Source of the DNA: DATLYH01 sp035575035
GTDB taxonomy: Bacteria; Planctomycetota; Planctomycetia; Gemmatales; Gemmataceae
Direction: 5' to 3'
Assembly: GCA_035575035.1 (NCBI GenBank)
Contig: DATLYH010000284.1
Location: 1-6,790 of the forward strand
DNA: 6,790 bases
Shown: piece by piece, positions 1-6,677 of the stretch
Numbering within the stretch: position 1 is the stretch's first letter
How the letters are laid out: each line of letters starts with the position of its first letter
Notes under the pieces: model-generated
What the model saw: the letters and a program-made list of their open reading frames with translations, nothing else
Database searches by the model: none
What the model was told of the DNA's origin: nothing
Made by a program: the position numbers and the translations under genes

Positions 1-111
1 GTCCTCGGCCTGCTGACGGCCTACCCCAACCCAGCTGCGCTGCCGGCGGCGGTGCCGTTCCTGACGGCGTGGTTTTTGTCGCCCGCACTGGCCTACTGGG
101 TCAGCCGGCCG
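1..111 (+). other. Hydrophobic membrane segment of the glucan synthase
   Basis: The first 37 visible residues are mostly Leu, Ala, Val, Phe and Pro (for example FLTAWFLSPALAYWVS) and are followed at once by charged residues (RPRAEAE). This fits the last transmembrane stretch, which in cyclic glucan synthases separates the membrane-embedded glycosyltransferase part from the soluble glycoamylase and GH94 parts. Orientation in the membrane cannot be read from this fragment alone. Confidence 0.65.
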
Positions 112-3100
112 CGGGCCGAGGCCGAGCCCCCTCTGACTGCCGACGAGCGCCGCCTGCTCCGCCGCCTCGCGCGCAAGACCTGGCTGTTCTTCGAGACCTT
201 CGTCGGCCCCGATGACCACTGGCTGCCCCCTGATAATTTTCAAGAAGACCCCGGCGGCAAGGTCGCCCACCGCACCTCGCCGACCAACATGGGACTCTAT
301 CTCCTCTCCTGCCTGGCGGCCCACGATCTGGGTTATCTCAGCCTCCCGGCCCTGGCTGATCGGCTCGAAAAGACCTTCGACACCTTCGACCGGCTGGAGC
401 GCTTCCACGGGCACTTCTACAACTGGTACGACACCCTCACCTTGAAGGTGCTGCCGCCGGGGTACATCTCCACGGTGGACAGCGGCAACCTGCTCGGCTG
501 CCTGGTGGCGCTGGGGCAGGGGCTGCGCGAGAAGGCCGATGCGTCCCTCTGCGGGCCGGCCGTGCGCGAGGGACTGGCCGACACGCTCGGCCTCGTGGCC
601 GAAGCGCTCGATCGGTTGACGCCGCCCGGCGAGCCGCCGCCCGACCAGCCGGTCCCGCCTGACCCGCTGCGGCTGCTGGCCCGGACGGTCGGCGAGTTGG
701 AGCGCATTCTCCAGGAGAGCCCCGGCGACCTGGTGAGCTGGGACCACTGGCTGGAGCGGCTTGAACACCGTGCCGATGAACTGGTCAGCCAGGCCCAGGA
801 CCTGGTCGGCGCGCTGGGCGAGTCGCCTGAAGAATTACAGCGTTGGGTGCGGCGTTTCGCCGAGCAGGTGCGTGATCACCGCGGCGAGCTGAACGGGCTG
901 GCTCCCTGGCTGCGGCGGCTGTCGGCCGTCGGCCGGCGCCTCAGCGGCCGCCAGGCAGCCAAGCCGCGCTGGGCCAAGGAGCCCGATCCGTCGCTCCAGC
1001 GCTGGCAGGACCTGCTGCGCGGGCTGCGCGTCCCGATCCGCCTTGGCGAGCTGCGGGCGCGGGCGGAAACCATCACCGCAGAGTTGGCCGCCCTGGAGGA
1101 ACAAGCGGCCGGCGACGGTCAGGCCCCCCAAGGCGACTCGGGCGCTGCTCGCCTGGCGGATCGCTTGCAGCAGCTGGCGGACCGGGCCGGCGCCTTCGCC
1201 CGCGCGATCGACTTCAAGATCCTTTACAACGAACAGCGCCATCTCTTCTCGATCGGCTACAACCGGATGCTGGGCCGGCTCGACAATGCCCACTACGACC
1301 TGCTCGCTTCCGAGGCGTCCCTGGCCAGCTTCCTGGCCATCGCCCGTGGCGACGTGCCCCGGCGGCACTGGTTCCAACTCGGCCGGCAGTTGACGCGCAC
1401 CGCCGGCGGTGTCGCTCTGGTCTCCTGGGGCGGGACCATGTTCGAGTACCTCATGCCGCGGCTACTGCTGCGCACCTACCCCGGCACCCTGCTTGAGGAA
1501 AGCTGGCGCACCGCCGTGGACCGGCAGATCGAGTACGGCCGGCAGAACCGGGTGCCGTGGGGCATCTCGGAATCGGGCTTCAACGCCCTGGACGCCAACC
1601 TCGACTACCAGTATCAGTCGTTCGGCGTGCCGGGCCTGGGGCTGAAGCGCGGCCTGTCGCGCGACCTGGTGATCGCTCCGTATGCGACGGCGCTGGCCCT
1701 GGTCATCCGCCCCCATGCGGCGGTGGAGAACTTCCGCGCCCTGGCCGCCGAGAAAGCCGAGGGGCCGTTCGGCTTCTACGAGGCGATCGATTACACCCGC
1801 GATCGGCTGTTGGAGAAGCGGCGGTCGGCGGTGGTGCGCTCGTACATGGCCCATCATCAAGGGATGACCCTGGTGGCCTTGACCAACTGTCTGCTCAGCG
1901 ATCCGATGCCGCGCCGCTTTCACCGCGAGCCGATGGTCCGCGCCACCGAGCTGCTGCTCCAGGAGCGGGTGCCGCTGGCGGCCTCGACGCTGGCGCCGCA
2001 CGACGACGAGGCTGCTCCGCCGCCGGTCGTGCGCGAGGGGCTCTTACCTATGAGCCGCCGCCTGACCACTCCCGACACGCCCCACCCGCGCACCCACCTG
2101 CTATCCAACGGCCAGTACACCGTGATGCTCACCAACGCCGGCGGCGGCTTCAGCACCTGCAACGGCCTCGACGTGACCCGCTGGCGTGAGGACCGGACCG
2201 CCGACGCCTACGGCCAGTTCGTTTATGTCCACGATCTGCGCAGCGGCCTGGTCTGGTCGGCCGGCCATCAGCCGGTCTGCCGCCCTGCCGACGATTACGA
2301 GGTGGTCTACTCGACCGACAAGGCCGAGTTCCGCCGCAGCGATAACGGCATCGACACGCTGCTGGAAGTCTGCGTCACACCGGAGAACAGCGCCGAGGTC
2401 CGCCGGATCACACTGACAAACAACCGCCGCCGGACGCGCGAGCTGGAGCTGACCAGCTACGCCGAGGTTGTCCTGACGCCGCACGCGGCCGACCTGGCGC
2501 ACCCGGCGTTCCACAAGCTCTTCCTGGAGACCGAATTCTTCGCCCCGGAGGATGCCCTGCTCTGCCGGCGCCGGCCGCGGTCCGCCGAGCAGAAGCCGGT
2601 CTGGGCCGTCCATGTGGTGGCTGTCGATGGGCTGACGGTGGGACCGGTGCAGTACGAGACCGACCGGGCCCGCTTCCTGGGGCGCGGCCGGACGCCGGCC
2701 CGGCCCGCCGCGCTCGATCCCGGGGCGGCGCTGTCCGGCACGACCGGCCCGGTGCTTGACCCGATTTTCAGCCTGCGGCGGCGCATGCGGGTGGGACCGG
2801 GCGAGTCGGTAGTGGTGGCTTTCACCACGGCGGTGGCAGCGACCCGCGAGGAAGCGCTGGCCCTGGCCGACCAGTACCACGATCTCCACGGCGTCAACCG
2901 GGCCTTCGAGCTGGCCTGGGCCCACAGCCAGGTGCAGCACCGCCACCTGCACCTGTCCACCGAAGAGGCCCACCTCTACCAGCGCCTGGCGGCCCATGTC
3001 CTGTATGCCGGCCGGGTCCTCCGTGCCCCGCAAAGCGTGCTGACAGCCAACCGTCAGGGGCAGCCGGGCCTGTGGAAGCACGGCATCTCGGGGGACCGGC

Positions 3101-6006
3101 CGATCGTCCTGGCCCGGGTCGCCGAGCCGGAGGAGCTGAACCTGGTCCGGCAGTTGCTCGTGGCCCACACCTACTGGCGGCTGCGCGGGCTGGAAGTGGA
3201 CCTGGTCTTGTTGAACGAGCACCCGACCGGCTACTTCGAGGAGCTCCAGCAGCAGTTGCAGGGCCTGGTGCGGGCCAGCGAGTCGCACGCCCTGGCCGAC
3301 AAGCCGGGCGGGGTTTTCCTGCGTCGCGTCGGCCACCTCAGTGATGATGACCTGGTGCTGTTGCAATCGGCGGCCCGCGTCGTGCTGTCCGGCGACCGCG
3401 GCTCGCTGGCTGCCCAGGTCGATCAGCGCGAGCGGTTCGTCCCACTGCCCGAGCGGCTGGTGCCTTCTGAGCGGGCGCGTGACCGGGAGACAAGGAGACA
3501 AGGAGACAAGGAGACAAGCGCGGAACTGCCTGCGCGAGAATCGTTGCTGTTCTTCAACGGCCACGGCGGCTTCACCCCGGACGGCCGGGAATACGTCGTC
3601 CGCCTCCGCCAGCAAGCGGACCGGGCAGATCGTCGAGAGGCCGTCTCCGCGTTTCCTGGTCTCCCCGTCTCCTTGTCCCGGGCCCTGCCGCCGGCCCCCT
3701 GGATCAATGTCATCGCCAATGCCCAGGCTGGCTTCCTGATCTCGGAGGCCGGCGGCGGCTACACCTGGGCCGGCAACAGTCAGCTCAACCGCCTGACCCC
3801 CTGGAGCAACGACCCGGTCAGCGATCCGCCCGGCGAGGTGATCTATCTGCGCGACGAGGCAACCGGCGAGTTCTGGACGCCGACGCCGTTGCCGCGGGGC
3901 GCAGCGGACGTTCGGGTGCGCCACGGTCAGGGGTACACTGTCTTCGAACAAGACAGCCACGGCCTCCGCCAGGAGCTGCTCCTGTTCATGCCGCCGGATG
4001 ATCCGGTCAAGCTGATCCGGCTGCGGGTCCGCAACCAGGGGCAGCGGCCGCGGCGGCTGGCGGCCGTGTTCTACGCCGAGTGGGTCCTCGGCACCGTCCG
4101 TGACCAGGCGGCGATGAACGTGGTCACCGAGTTCGACCCGGAGAGCGAGGCGATCCTGGCCCGCAATCCGTTCAACGCCGATTTCGCCGGCCAGCTTGCC
4201 TTCGCGGCGACGACGCTGCGGCCGCTGCAATTCACTGCCGACCGTACCGAGTTCCTTGGCCGCAATGGCTCGACAGCCGACCCGGCGGCGCTGGGGCGCG
4301 TCGGCCTGAGCGGCACCACGGGGGCGGCCCTCGACCCCTGCGCCGCCCTTATGGGGACGTTCCTCTTGCAGCCGGGCGAGGAAAAGGAGGTCATCTTCTG
4401 CCTCGGCCAGGCGCCGCGGCTGGAGGAGGTACGGCGGCTGCTGCGGCGCTACCGCCAGCCGGGACAAGTGCAGGAGGCGCTGGCCCAGGCGCGCGGCCGA
4501 TGGGATCGGATACTCGGCGCCGTCCAGGTACGGACGCCCGACCCGGCGATGGACTTGCTCCTGAACCGCTGGCTGGTCTATCAGGTGCTGAGCTGCCGTC
4601 TCTGGGGCCGGTCGGCGTTTTACCAGTCGGGCGGGGCCTACGGCTTCCGCGATCAGCTTCAGGATGTGATGGCGCTGGTTTACGGCTTTCCGGAGGAGGC
4701 GCGGGCCCACCTGCTCCGCGCCGCCGGCCGGCAGTTCCTCGAAGGGGACGTGCAGCACTGGTGGCATCCCCCGGCCGGCCGTGGTGTCCGTACCCGCTTC
4801 TCCGACGACTTCCTCTGGCTGCCGCTGGTCGTCCACCACTATGTCACCACCACCGGTGATTACGGCGTGCTCGATGAGCCGGTCCCTTTCTTGCGGGCGC
4901 CGCCGCTGCGACCCGAGCAAGAGGAGGATTACGGCCTGCCCGAAGTCACCGATGTCACGGCCCCGCTTTACGAGCACTGCGTGCGGGCGATCGCCAACGG
5001 TTGCCGCTATGGGGCGCACGGCCTGCCGTTGATGGGCATCGGCGACTGGAACGATGGTATGAACAAGGTCGGCGCCCACGGCAAGGGGGAAAGCGTCTGG
5101 AATGCCTGGTTCCAGATCACCATCCTGCGCCGCTTCGCCGAGCTGGCCGACCGGCGCGGCGACGGGGAGCGGGCGCGGCAGTTCCGCGAGCAAGCGGAGC
5201 GGCTGCGGGCGGCCGTCGAGGAGCATGCCTGGGACGGCGGCTGGTATCGCCGGGCCTACTTCGACGATGGTACCCCGCTCGGCTCGGCCCAGAACGACGA
5301 GTGCAAGATCGACTCGATCGCCCAGACCTGGGCGGTGATCTCCGGCGCCGCCGACCCCGAGCGCGCCCGGCAAGCGATGGCCGCGGTGGACGAGTTGCTG
5401 GTGCGGCCTGCCGACCGGCTGATCCTGCTCTTCACGCCCCCCTTCGACAAGGGAGCGCTACAGCCGGGCTACATCAAGGGGTATGTCCCCGGCATCCGCG
5501 AGAACGGCGGCCAGTACACCCATGCGGCTACCTGGGTGGTGCAGGCGATGGCCTTGCTGGGCCGGGGGAACCGGGCGGGCGAGCTTTTTGACCTGCTCAA
5601 CCCGATCCGCCACGCCGCCACCGCGGAGGACGCGGCCCGCTACAAGGTCGAGCCCTACGTGGTAGCGGCGGACATCTACGGCGCCCCGCCGCACGTCGGC
5701 CGCGGCGGCTGGACCTGGTACACCGGCTCGGCCGGCTGGCTCTTCCGCGTCGGCCTGGAGTCGATCCTCGGCTTTCAGCTACGGGGCGACACCCTCCGGA
5801 TCGATCCTTGCATCCCTGCGCGCTGGCCCGGCTTCGAGATCGCCTACCGCCACCGGACGGCGACGTATCACATCGTGGTCGAGAACCCGCACGGGGTGGA
5901 GCATGGCGTCAAGGAGGTGGTCGTGGACGGCACGATCCGGGAGGATGGTCTCATCCCGCTGGCGGACGATGGCCGTGGGCATGAGGTCCGGGTGGTGCTG
6001 GGGTGA
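1..6006 (+). CDS. ndvB: Cyclic beta-1,2-glucan synthase (NdvB/ChvB type), 3' part; 5' end outside window
   Basis: This enzyme family polymerises UDP-glucose into a beta-1,2-glucan on a protein-linked intermediate, sets chain length with its GH94 part and closes the ring with its glycoamylase-like part, at the inner membrane. The frame is open from base 1 with no credible start (GTG at 52 lies inside the membrane segment), so this is the last 2001 residues of a protein that is usually about 2,800; the GT84 region is missing to the left. Numbering from base 1: hydrophobic segment 1-37; glycoamylase-like part with DNFQE 78-82, RTSPTN 91-96, GHFYNWYDT 137-145 and STVDSGNL 157-164; variable helical linker about 185-400; core with SWGGTMFEYLMP 475-486, GISESG 521-526 and SYMAHHQGM 614-622; first GH94 beta-sandwich about 695-990 and GLWKHGISGD 1023-1032; second sandwich with NRLTPWSNDPVSD 1263-1275; GH94 barrel with YQSGGAYGFRDQLQD 1541-1555, GDWNDG 1681-1686 (holding the family's general-acid Asp), ENGGQYTHAATW 1834-1845 and GGWTWYTGSAGW 1902-1913. 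No catalytic motif looks broken. Odd: repeat-derived loops at residues 1163-1173 and about 1204-1229. A plain GH94 phosphorylase is unlikely because of the fused glycoamylase and membrane parts. Confidence 0.92.
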   Translation, partial: VLGLLTAYPNPAALPAAVPFLTAWFLSPALAYWVSRPRAEAEPPLTADERRLLRRLARKTWLFFETFVGPDDHWLPPDNFQEDPGGKVAHRTSPTNMGLYLLSCLAAHDLGYLSLPALADRLEKTFDTFDRLERFHGHFYNWYDTLTLKVLPPGYISTVDSGNLLGCLVALGQGLREKADASLCGPAVREGLADTLGLVAEALDRLTPPGEPPPDQPVPPDPLRLLARTVGELERILQESPGDLVSWDHWLERLEHRADELVSQAQDLVGALGESPEELQRWVRRFAEQVRDHRGELNGLAPWLRRLSAVGRRLSGRQAAKPRWAKEPDPSLQRWQDLLRGLRVPIRLGELRARAETITAELAALEEQAAGDGQAPQGDSGAARLADRLQQLADRAGAFARAIDFKILYNEQRHLFSIGYNRMLGRLDNAHYDLLASEASLASFLAIARGDVPRRHWFQLGRQLTRTAGGVALVSWGGTMFEYLMPRLLLRTYPGTLLEESWRTAVDRQIEYGRQNRVPWGISESGFNALDANLDYQYQSFGVPGLGLKRGLSRDLVIAPYATALALVIRPHAAVENFRALAAEKAEGPFGFYEAIDYTRDRLLEKRRSAVVRSYMAHHQGMTLVALTNCLLSDPMPRRFHREPMVRATELLLQERVPLAASTLAPHDDEAAPPPVVREGLLPMSRRLTTPDTPHPRTHLLSNGQYTVMLTNAGGGFSTCNGLDVTRWREDRTADAYGQFVYVHDLRSGLVWSAGHQPVCRPADDYEVVYSTDKAEFRRSDNGIDTLLEVCVTPENSAEVRRITLTNNRRRTRELELTSYAEVVLTPHAADLAHPAFHKLFLETEFFAPEDALLCRRRPRSAEQKPVWAVHVVAVDGLTVGPVQYETDRARFLGRGRTPARPAALDPGAALSGTTGPVLDPIFSLRRRMRVGPGESVVVAFTTAVAATREEALALADQYHDLHGVNRAFELAWAHSQVQHRHLHLSTEEAHLYQRLAAHVLYAGRVLRAPQSVLTANRQGQPGLWKHGISGDRPIVLARVAEPEELNLVRQLLVAHTYWRLRGLEVDLVLLNEHPTGYFEELQQQLQGLVRASESHALADKPGGVFLRRVGHLSDDDLVLLQSAARVVLSGDRGSLAAQVDQRERFVPLPERLVPSERARDRETRRQGDKETSAELPARESLLFFNGHGGFTPDGREYVVRLRQQADRADRREAVSAFPGLPVSLSRALPPAPWINVIANAQAGFLISEAGGGYTWAGNSQLNRLTPWSNDPVSDPPGEVIYLRDEATGEFWTPTPLPRGAADVRVRHGQGYTVFEQDSHGLRQELLLFMPPDDPVKLIRLRVRNQGQRPRRLAAVFYAEWVLGTVRDQAAMNVVTEFDPESEAILARNPFNADFAGQLAFAATTLRPLQFTADRTEFLGRNGSTADPAALGRVGLSGTTGAALDPCAALMGTFLLQPGEEKEVIFCLGQAPRLEEVRRLLRRYRQPGQVQEALAQARGRWDRILGAVQVRTPDPAMDLLLNRWLVYQVLSCRLWGRSAFYQSGGAYGFRDQLQDVMALVYGFPEEARAHLLRAAGRQFLEGDVQHWWHPPAGRGVRTRFSDDFLWLPLVVHHYVTTTGDYGVLDEPVPFLRAPPLRPEQEEDYGLPEVTDVTAPLYEHCVRAIANGCRYGAHGLPLMGIGDWNDGMNKVGAHGKGESVWNAWFQITILRRFAELADRRGDGERARQFREQAERLRAAVEEHAWDGGWYRRAYFDDGTPLGSAQNDECKIDSIAQTWAVISGAADPERARQAMAAVDELLVRPADRLILLFTPPFDKGALQPGYIKGYVPGIRENGGQYTHAATWVVQAMALLGRGNRAGELFDLLNPIRHAATAEDAARYKVEPYVVAADIYGAPPHVGRGGWTWYTGSAGWLFRVGLESILGFQLRGDTLRIDPCIPARWPGFEIAYRHRTATYHIVVENPHGVEHGVKEVVVDGTIREDGLIPLADDGRGHEVRVVLG
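3487..3518 (+). repeat. Four perfect tandem copies of an 8-bp unit (GAGACAAG) inside the synthase gene
   Basis: Units begin at 3487, 3495, 3503 and 3511 and are identical. Because 8 is not a multiple of 3, the encoded peptide is not periodic; it reads ETRRQGDKETS (visible residues 1163-1173), a very polar stretch in the linker before the second GH94 sandwich. The perfect identity suggests recent expansion or homogenisation. The same family of unit occurs in reverse orientation at 3640-3679. Confidence 0.95.
3640..3679 (-). repeat. Five degenerate 8-bp units, reverse orientation to the repeat at 3487
   Basis: Read on the minus strand from 3679 to 3640 the units are GGGACAAG, GAGACGGG, GAGACCAG, GAAACGCG and GAGACGGC. 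All fit an RRGACNNG-like pattern except for an A at the third position of the fourth unit and a terminal C in the last, and the 8-base phase is unbroken. On the plus strand they encode EAVSAFPGLPVSLS, part of a loop just before the conserved PAPWINVIAN block. It is the diverged, inverted partner of the perfect array at 3487-3518, with 121 bases between the arms. Confidence 0.8.
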
Positions 6007-6104
6007 GGAGGCCGGCAATCCCGCAGTCGGCGAAATGGCCGAGCACTTCGGCAGCCCCGCGGCCCCTTTGGGCCTTGATTCCCTGACAGCACCCGCCCAG
6101 ATCC

Positions 6105-6122
6105 AAGGGCACTCCCCTTTTT
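6105..6122 (+). terminator. Possible weak intrinsic terminator after the synthase gene
   Basis: A 5-bp stem (AAGGG with CCCTT) closes a 5-base loop, and the T-run at 6118-6122 overlaps the right arm. It lies about 100 bases after the synthase stop. The stem is short and the T-run has only three bases beyond it, so this is suggestive only. Confidence 0.25.
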
Positions 6123-6182
6123 GCTTGCGGCCGATGGGGGGACCGGGATAGGATGCAGGCGGCTGGTCCCGGCTGCTGTCTC

Positions 6183-6189
6183 GAAGGAG
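6183..6189 (+). promoter_or_regulatory. Ribosome binding site of the kinase gene (GAAGGAG)
   Basis: GAAGGAG ends 8 bases before ATG 6198, which is good Shine-Dalgarno spacing. It decides the start: the frame can be extended upstream to a codon at 6153, but that would put the binding site inside the gene. An in-frame ATG at 6216 has no comparable site before it. Confidence 0.75.
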
Positions 6190-6197
6190 CCCCTCCC

Positions 6198-6677
6198 ATG
6201 TCCTCGCCCGACCCCATGTCCCTCTCCTCTGCTTATCCGCCCGCTCCGCCCGGCTACGAATTGCTGGAAGAGATTGGCCGTGGCGGCATGGGGGTGGTCT
6301 GGCGGGCCCACGAGCGGCGGCTCAACCGCGAAGTCGCCGTCAAGCTGCTGCGGGAAGATTGCTCCACGGGGGCACAGGCCCGCTTCCTTTTCGAGGCGAC
6401 CGTCACCGGCCAGTTGCAGCATCCCGGCATCCCCGCGGTGCACGAGTTGGGCACGCTGCCCGACGGCCGGCCGTTCCTGGCCATGAAGCTGGTCAAGGGG
6501 CGCACGCTGCACGAACTCCTAGGGAGCGTGCGGCTCTCCCCTCGCCCCCGGGGGGGAGAGGGGCGGGGGGTGAGGGGGAAATCGCCCCCAACCGCGGCCG
6601 GTTCATCGCCATTTTCGAGCAGGTCTGCCACGCCGTCGGTTATGCCCATGCCCACGGCGTCATTCACCGCGACCTGA
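6198..6677 (+). CDS. Hanks-type Ser/Thr protein kinase, N-lobe part; frame lost before the catalytic loop
   Basis: From ATG 6198 this frame gives 159 residues. After a Pro/Ser-rich leader it enters the kinase fold at GYELLEEIG (19-27). The glycine-rich loop GRGGMGVVWRA is at 27-37, the ATP-anchoring lysine is K49 in VAVKLL, the likely helix-C glutamate is E66 in FLFEATVTGQLQHPGI, and the hinge region is FLAMKLVKGRTLHELL (93-108). After residue 108 homology stops: the frame runs through a GC-rich palindrome (SVRLSPRPRGGEGRGVRG), then a low-complexity Pro/Ser/Thr tail, and ends at TGA 6675-6677. HRDLKPSN and the rest of the kinase follow in another frame (from about 6590). This product would bind no peptide substrate and lack catalysis unless the frames are joined. 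The family phosphorylates proteins on Ser/Thr and is usually membrane-anchored with a C-terminal sensor or repeat domain; any such part lies to the right of the window. Confidence 0.8.
   Translation: MSSPDPMSLSSAYPPAPPGYELLEEIGRGGMGVVWRAHERRLNREVAVKLLREDCSTGAQARFLFEATVTGQLQHPGIPAVHELGTLPDGRPFLAMKLVKGRTLHELLGSVRLSPRPRGGEGRGVRGKSPPTAAGSSPFSSRSATPSVMPMPTASFTAT
6530..6578. repeat. GC-rich palindromic (REP-like) repeat inside the kinase gene
   Basis: CCCCTCGCCCCC (6538-6549) pairs with GGGGGTGAGGGG (6566-6577), 12 positions with one G/T pair, around a 16-base G-rich loop. This C-run/G-run composition is typical of dispersed extragenic palindromes in high-GC bacteria. It sits exactly where kinase homology is interrupted, between HELL (ending 6521) and the NRGRF block (6590). 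The gap between HELL and RF is 77 bases, while relatives as I recall them have about 11-12 residues (33-36 bases), so about 41-44 bases look extra. No flanking target duplication was found. Confidence 0.65.

Larger units (their letters stand above)
6007..6197. other. Intergenic gap between synthase and kinase genes
   Basis: The gap runs from the synthase stop codon (TGA 6004-6006) to the kinase start. It holds two short hairpins: GGCCC 6061-6065 with GGGCC 6070-6074, and AAGGG 6105-6109 with CCCTT 6115-6119 followed by TTT. The second resembles a very weak intrinsic terminator. A poor promoter-like pair, TTGCGG at 6125 and TAGGAT at 6149 with an 18-base spacer, precedes the kinase start. In DNA this GC-rich neither hairpin nor promoter can be called with confidence. 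No small gene with family resemblance was seen here. Confidence 0.5.

Noticed and set aside
52..54. GTG as the start of the synthase gene
   Set aside because: The frame is open to base 1 and the codon lies inside a hydrophobic segment that belongs to a longer protein. No ribosome binding site precedes it.
3487..3518. CRISPR array
   Set aside because: Units are 8 bases and directly adjacent, with no spacers and no cas genes.
3487..3679. A MITE or insertion sequence bounded by the inverted 8-bp arrays
   Set aside because: The interior encodes a family-conserved block of the synthase, so it is native. There is no transposase and no target duplication.
2101..5373. Very long minus-strand open frame (1090 codons) opposite the synthase gene
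   Set aside because: It is the complement of a strongly conserved plus-strand gene whose GC-rich codons rarely give stops on the other strand. Its translation is low-complexity Arg/Gly/Ala/Gln-rich with no recognisable domain.
6125..6154. Sigma-70-like promoter TTGCGG / TAGGAT before the kinase
   Set aside because: The -35 matches consensus at three of six positions and the -10 at four of six, which is not distinguishable from chance here. It is only mentioned in the intergenic entry.
6153..6197. Upstream extension of the kinase start to 6153
   Set aside because: A well-placed GAAGGAG before ATG 6198 and the absence of a binding site before 6153 favour 6198.
5868..6512. Minus-strand open frame across the intergenic gap and kinase start
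   Set aside because: It has no recognisable domain, overlaps two supported plus-strand genes and shows Arg/Pro-rich shadow-frame composition.
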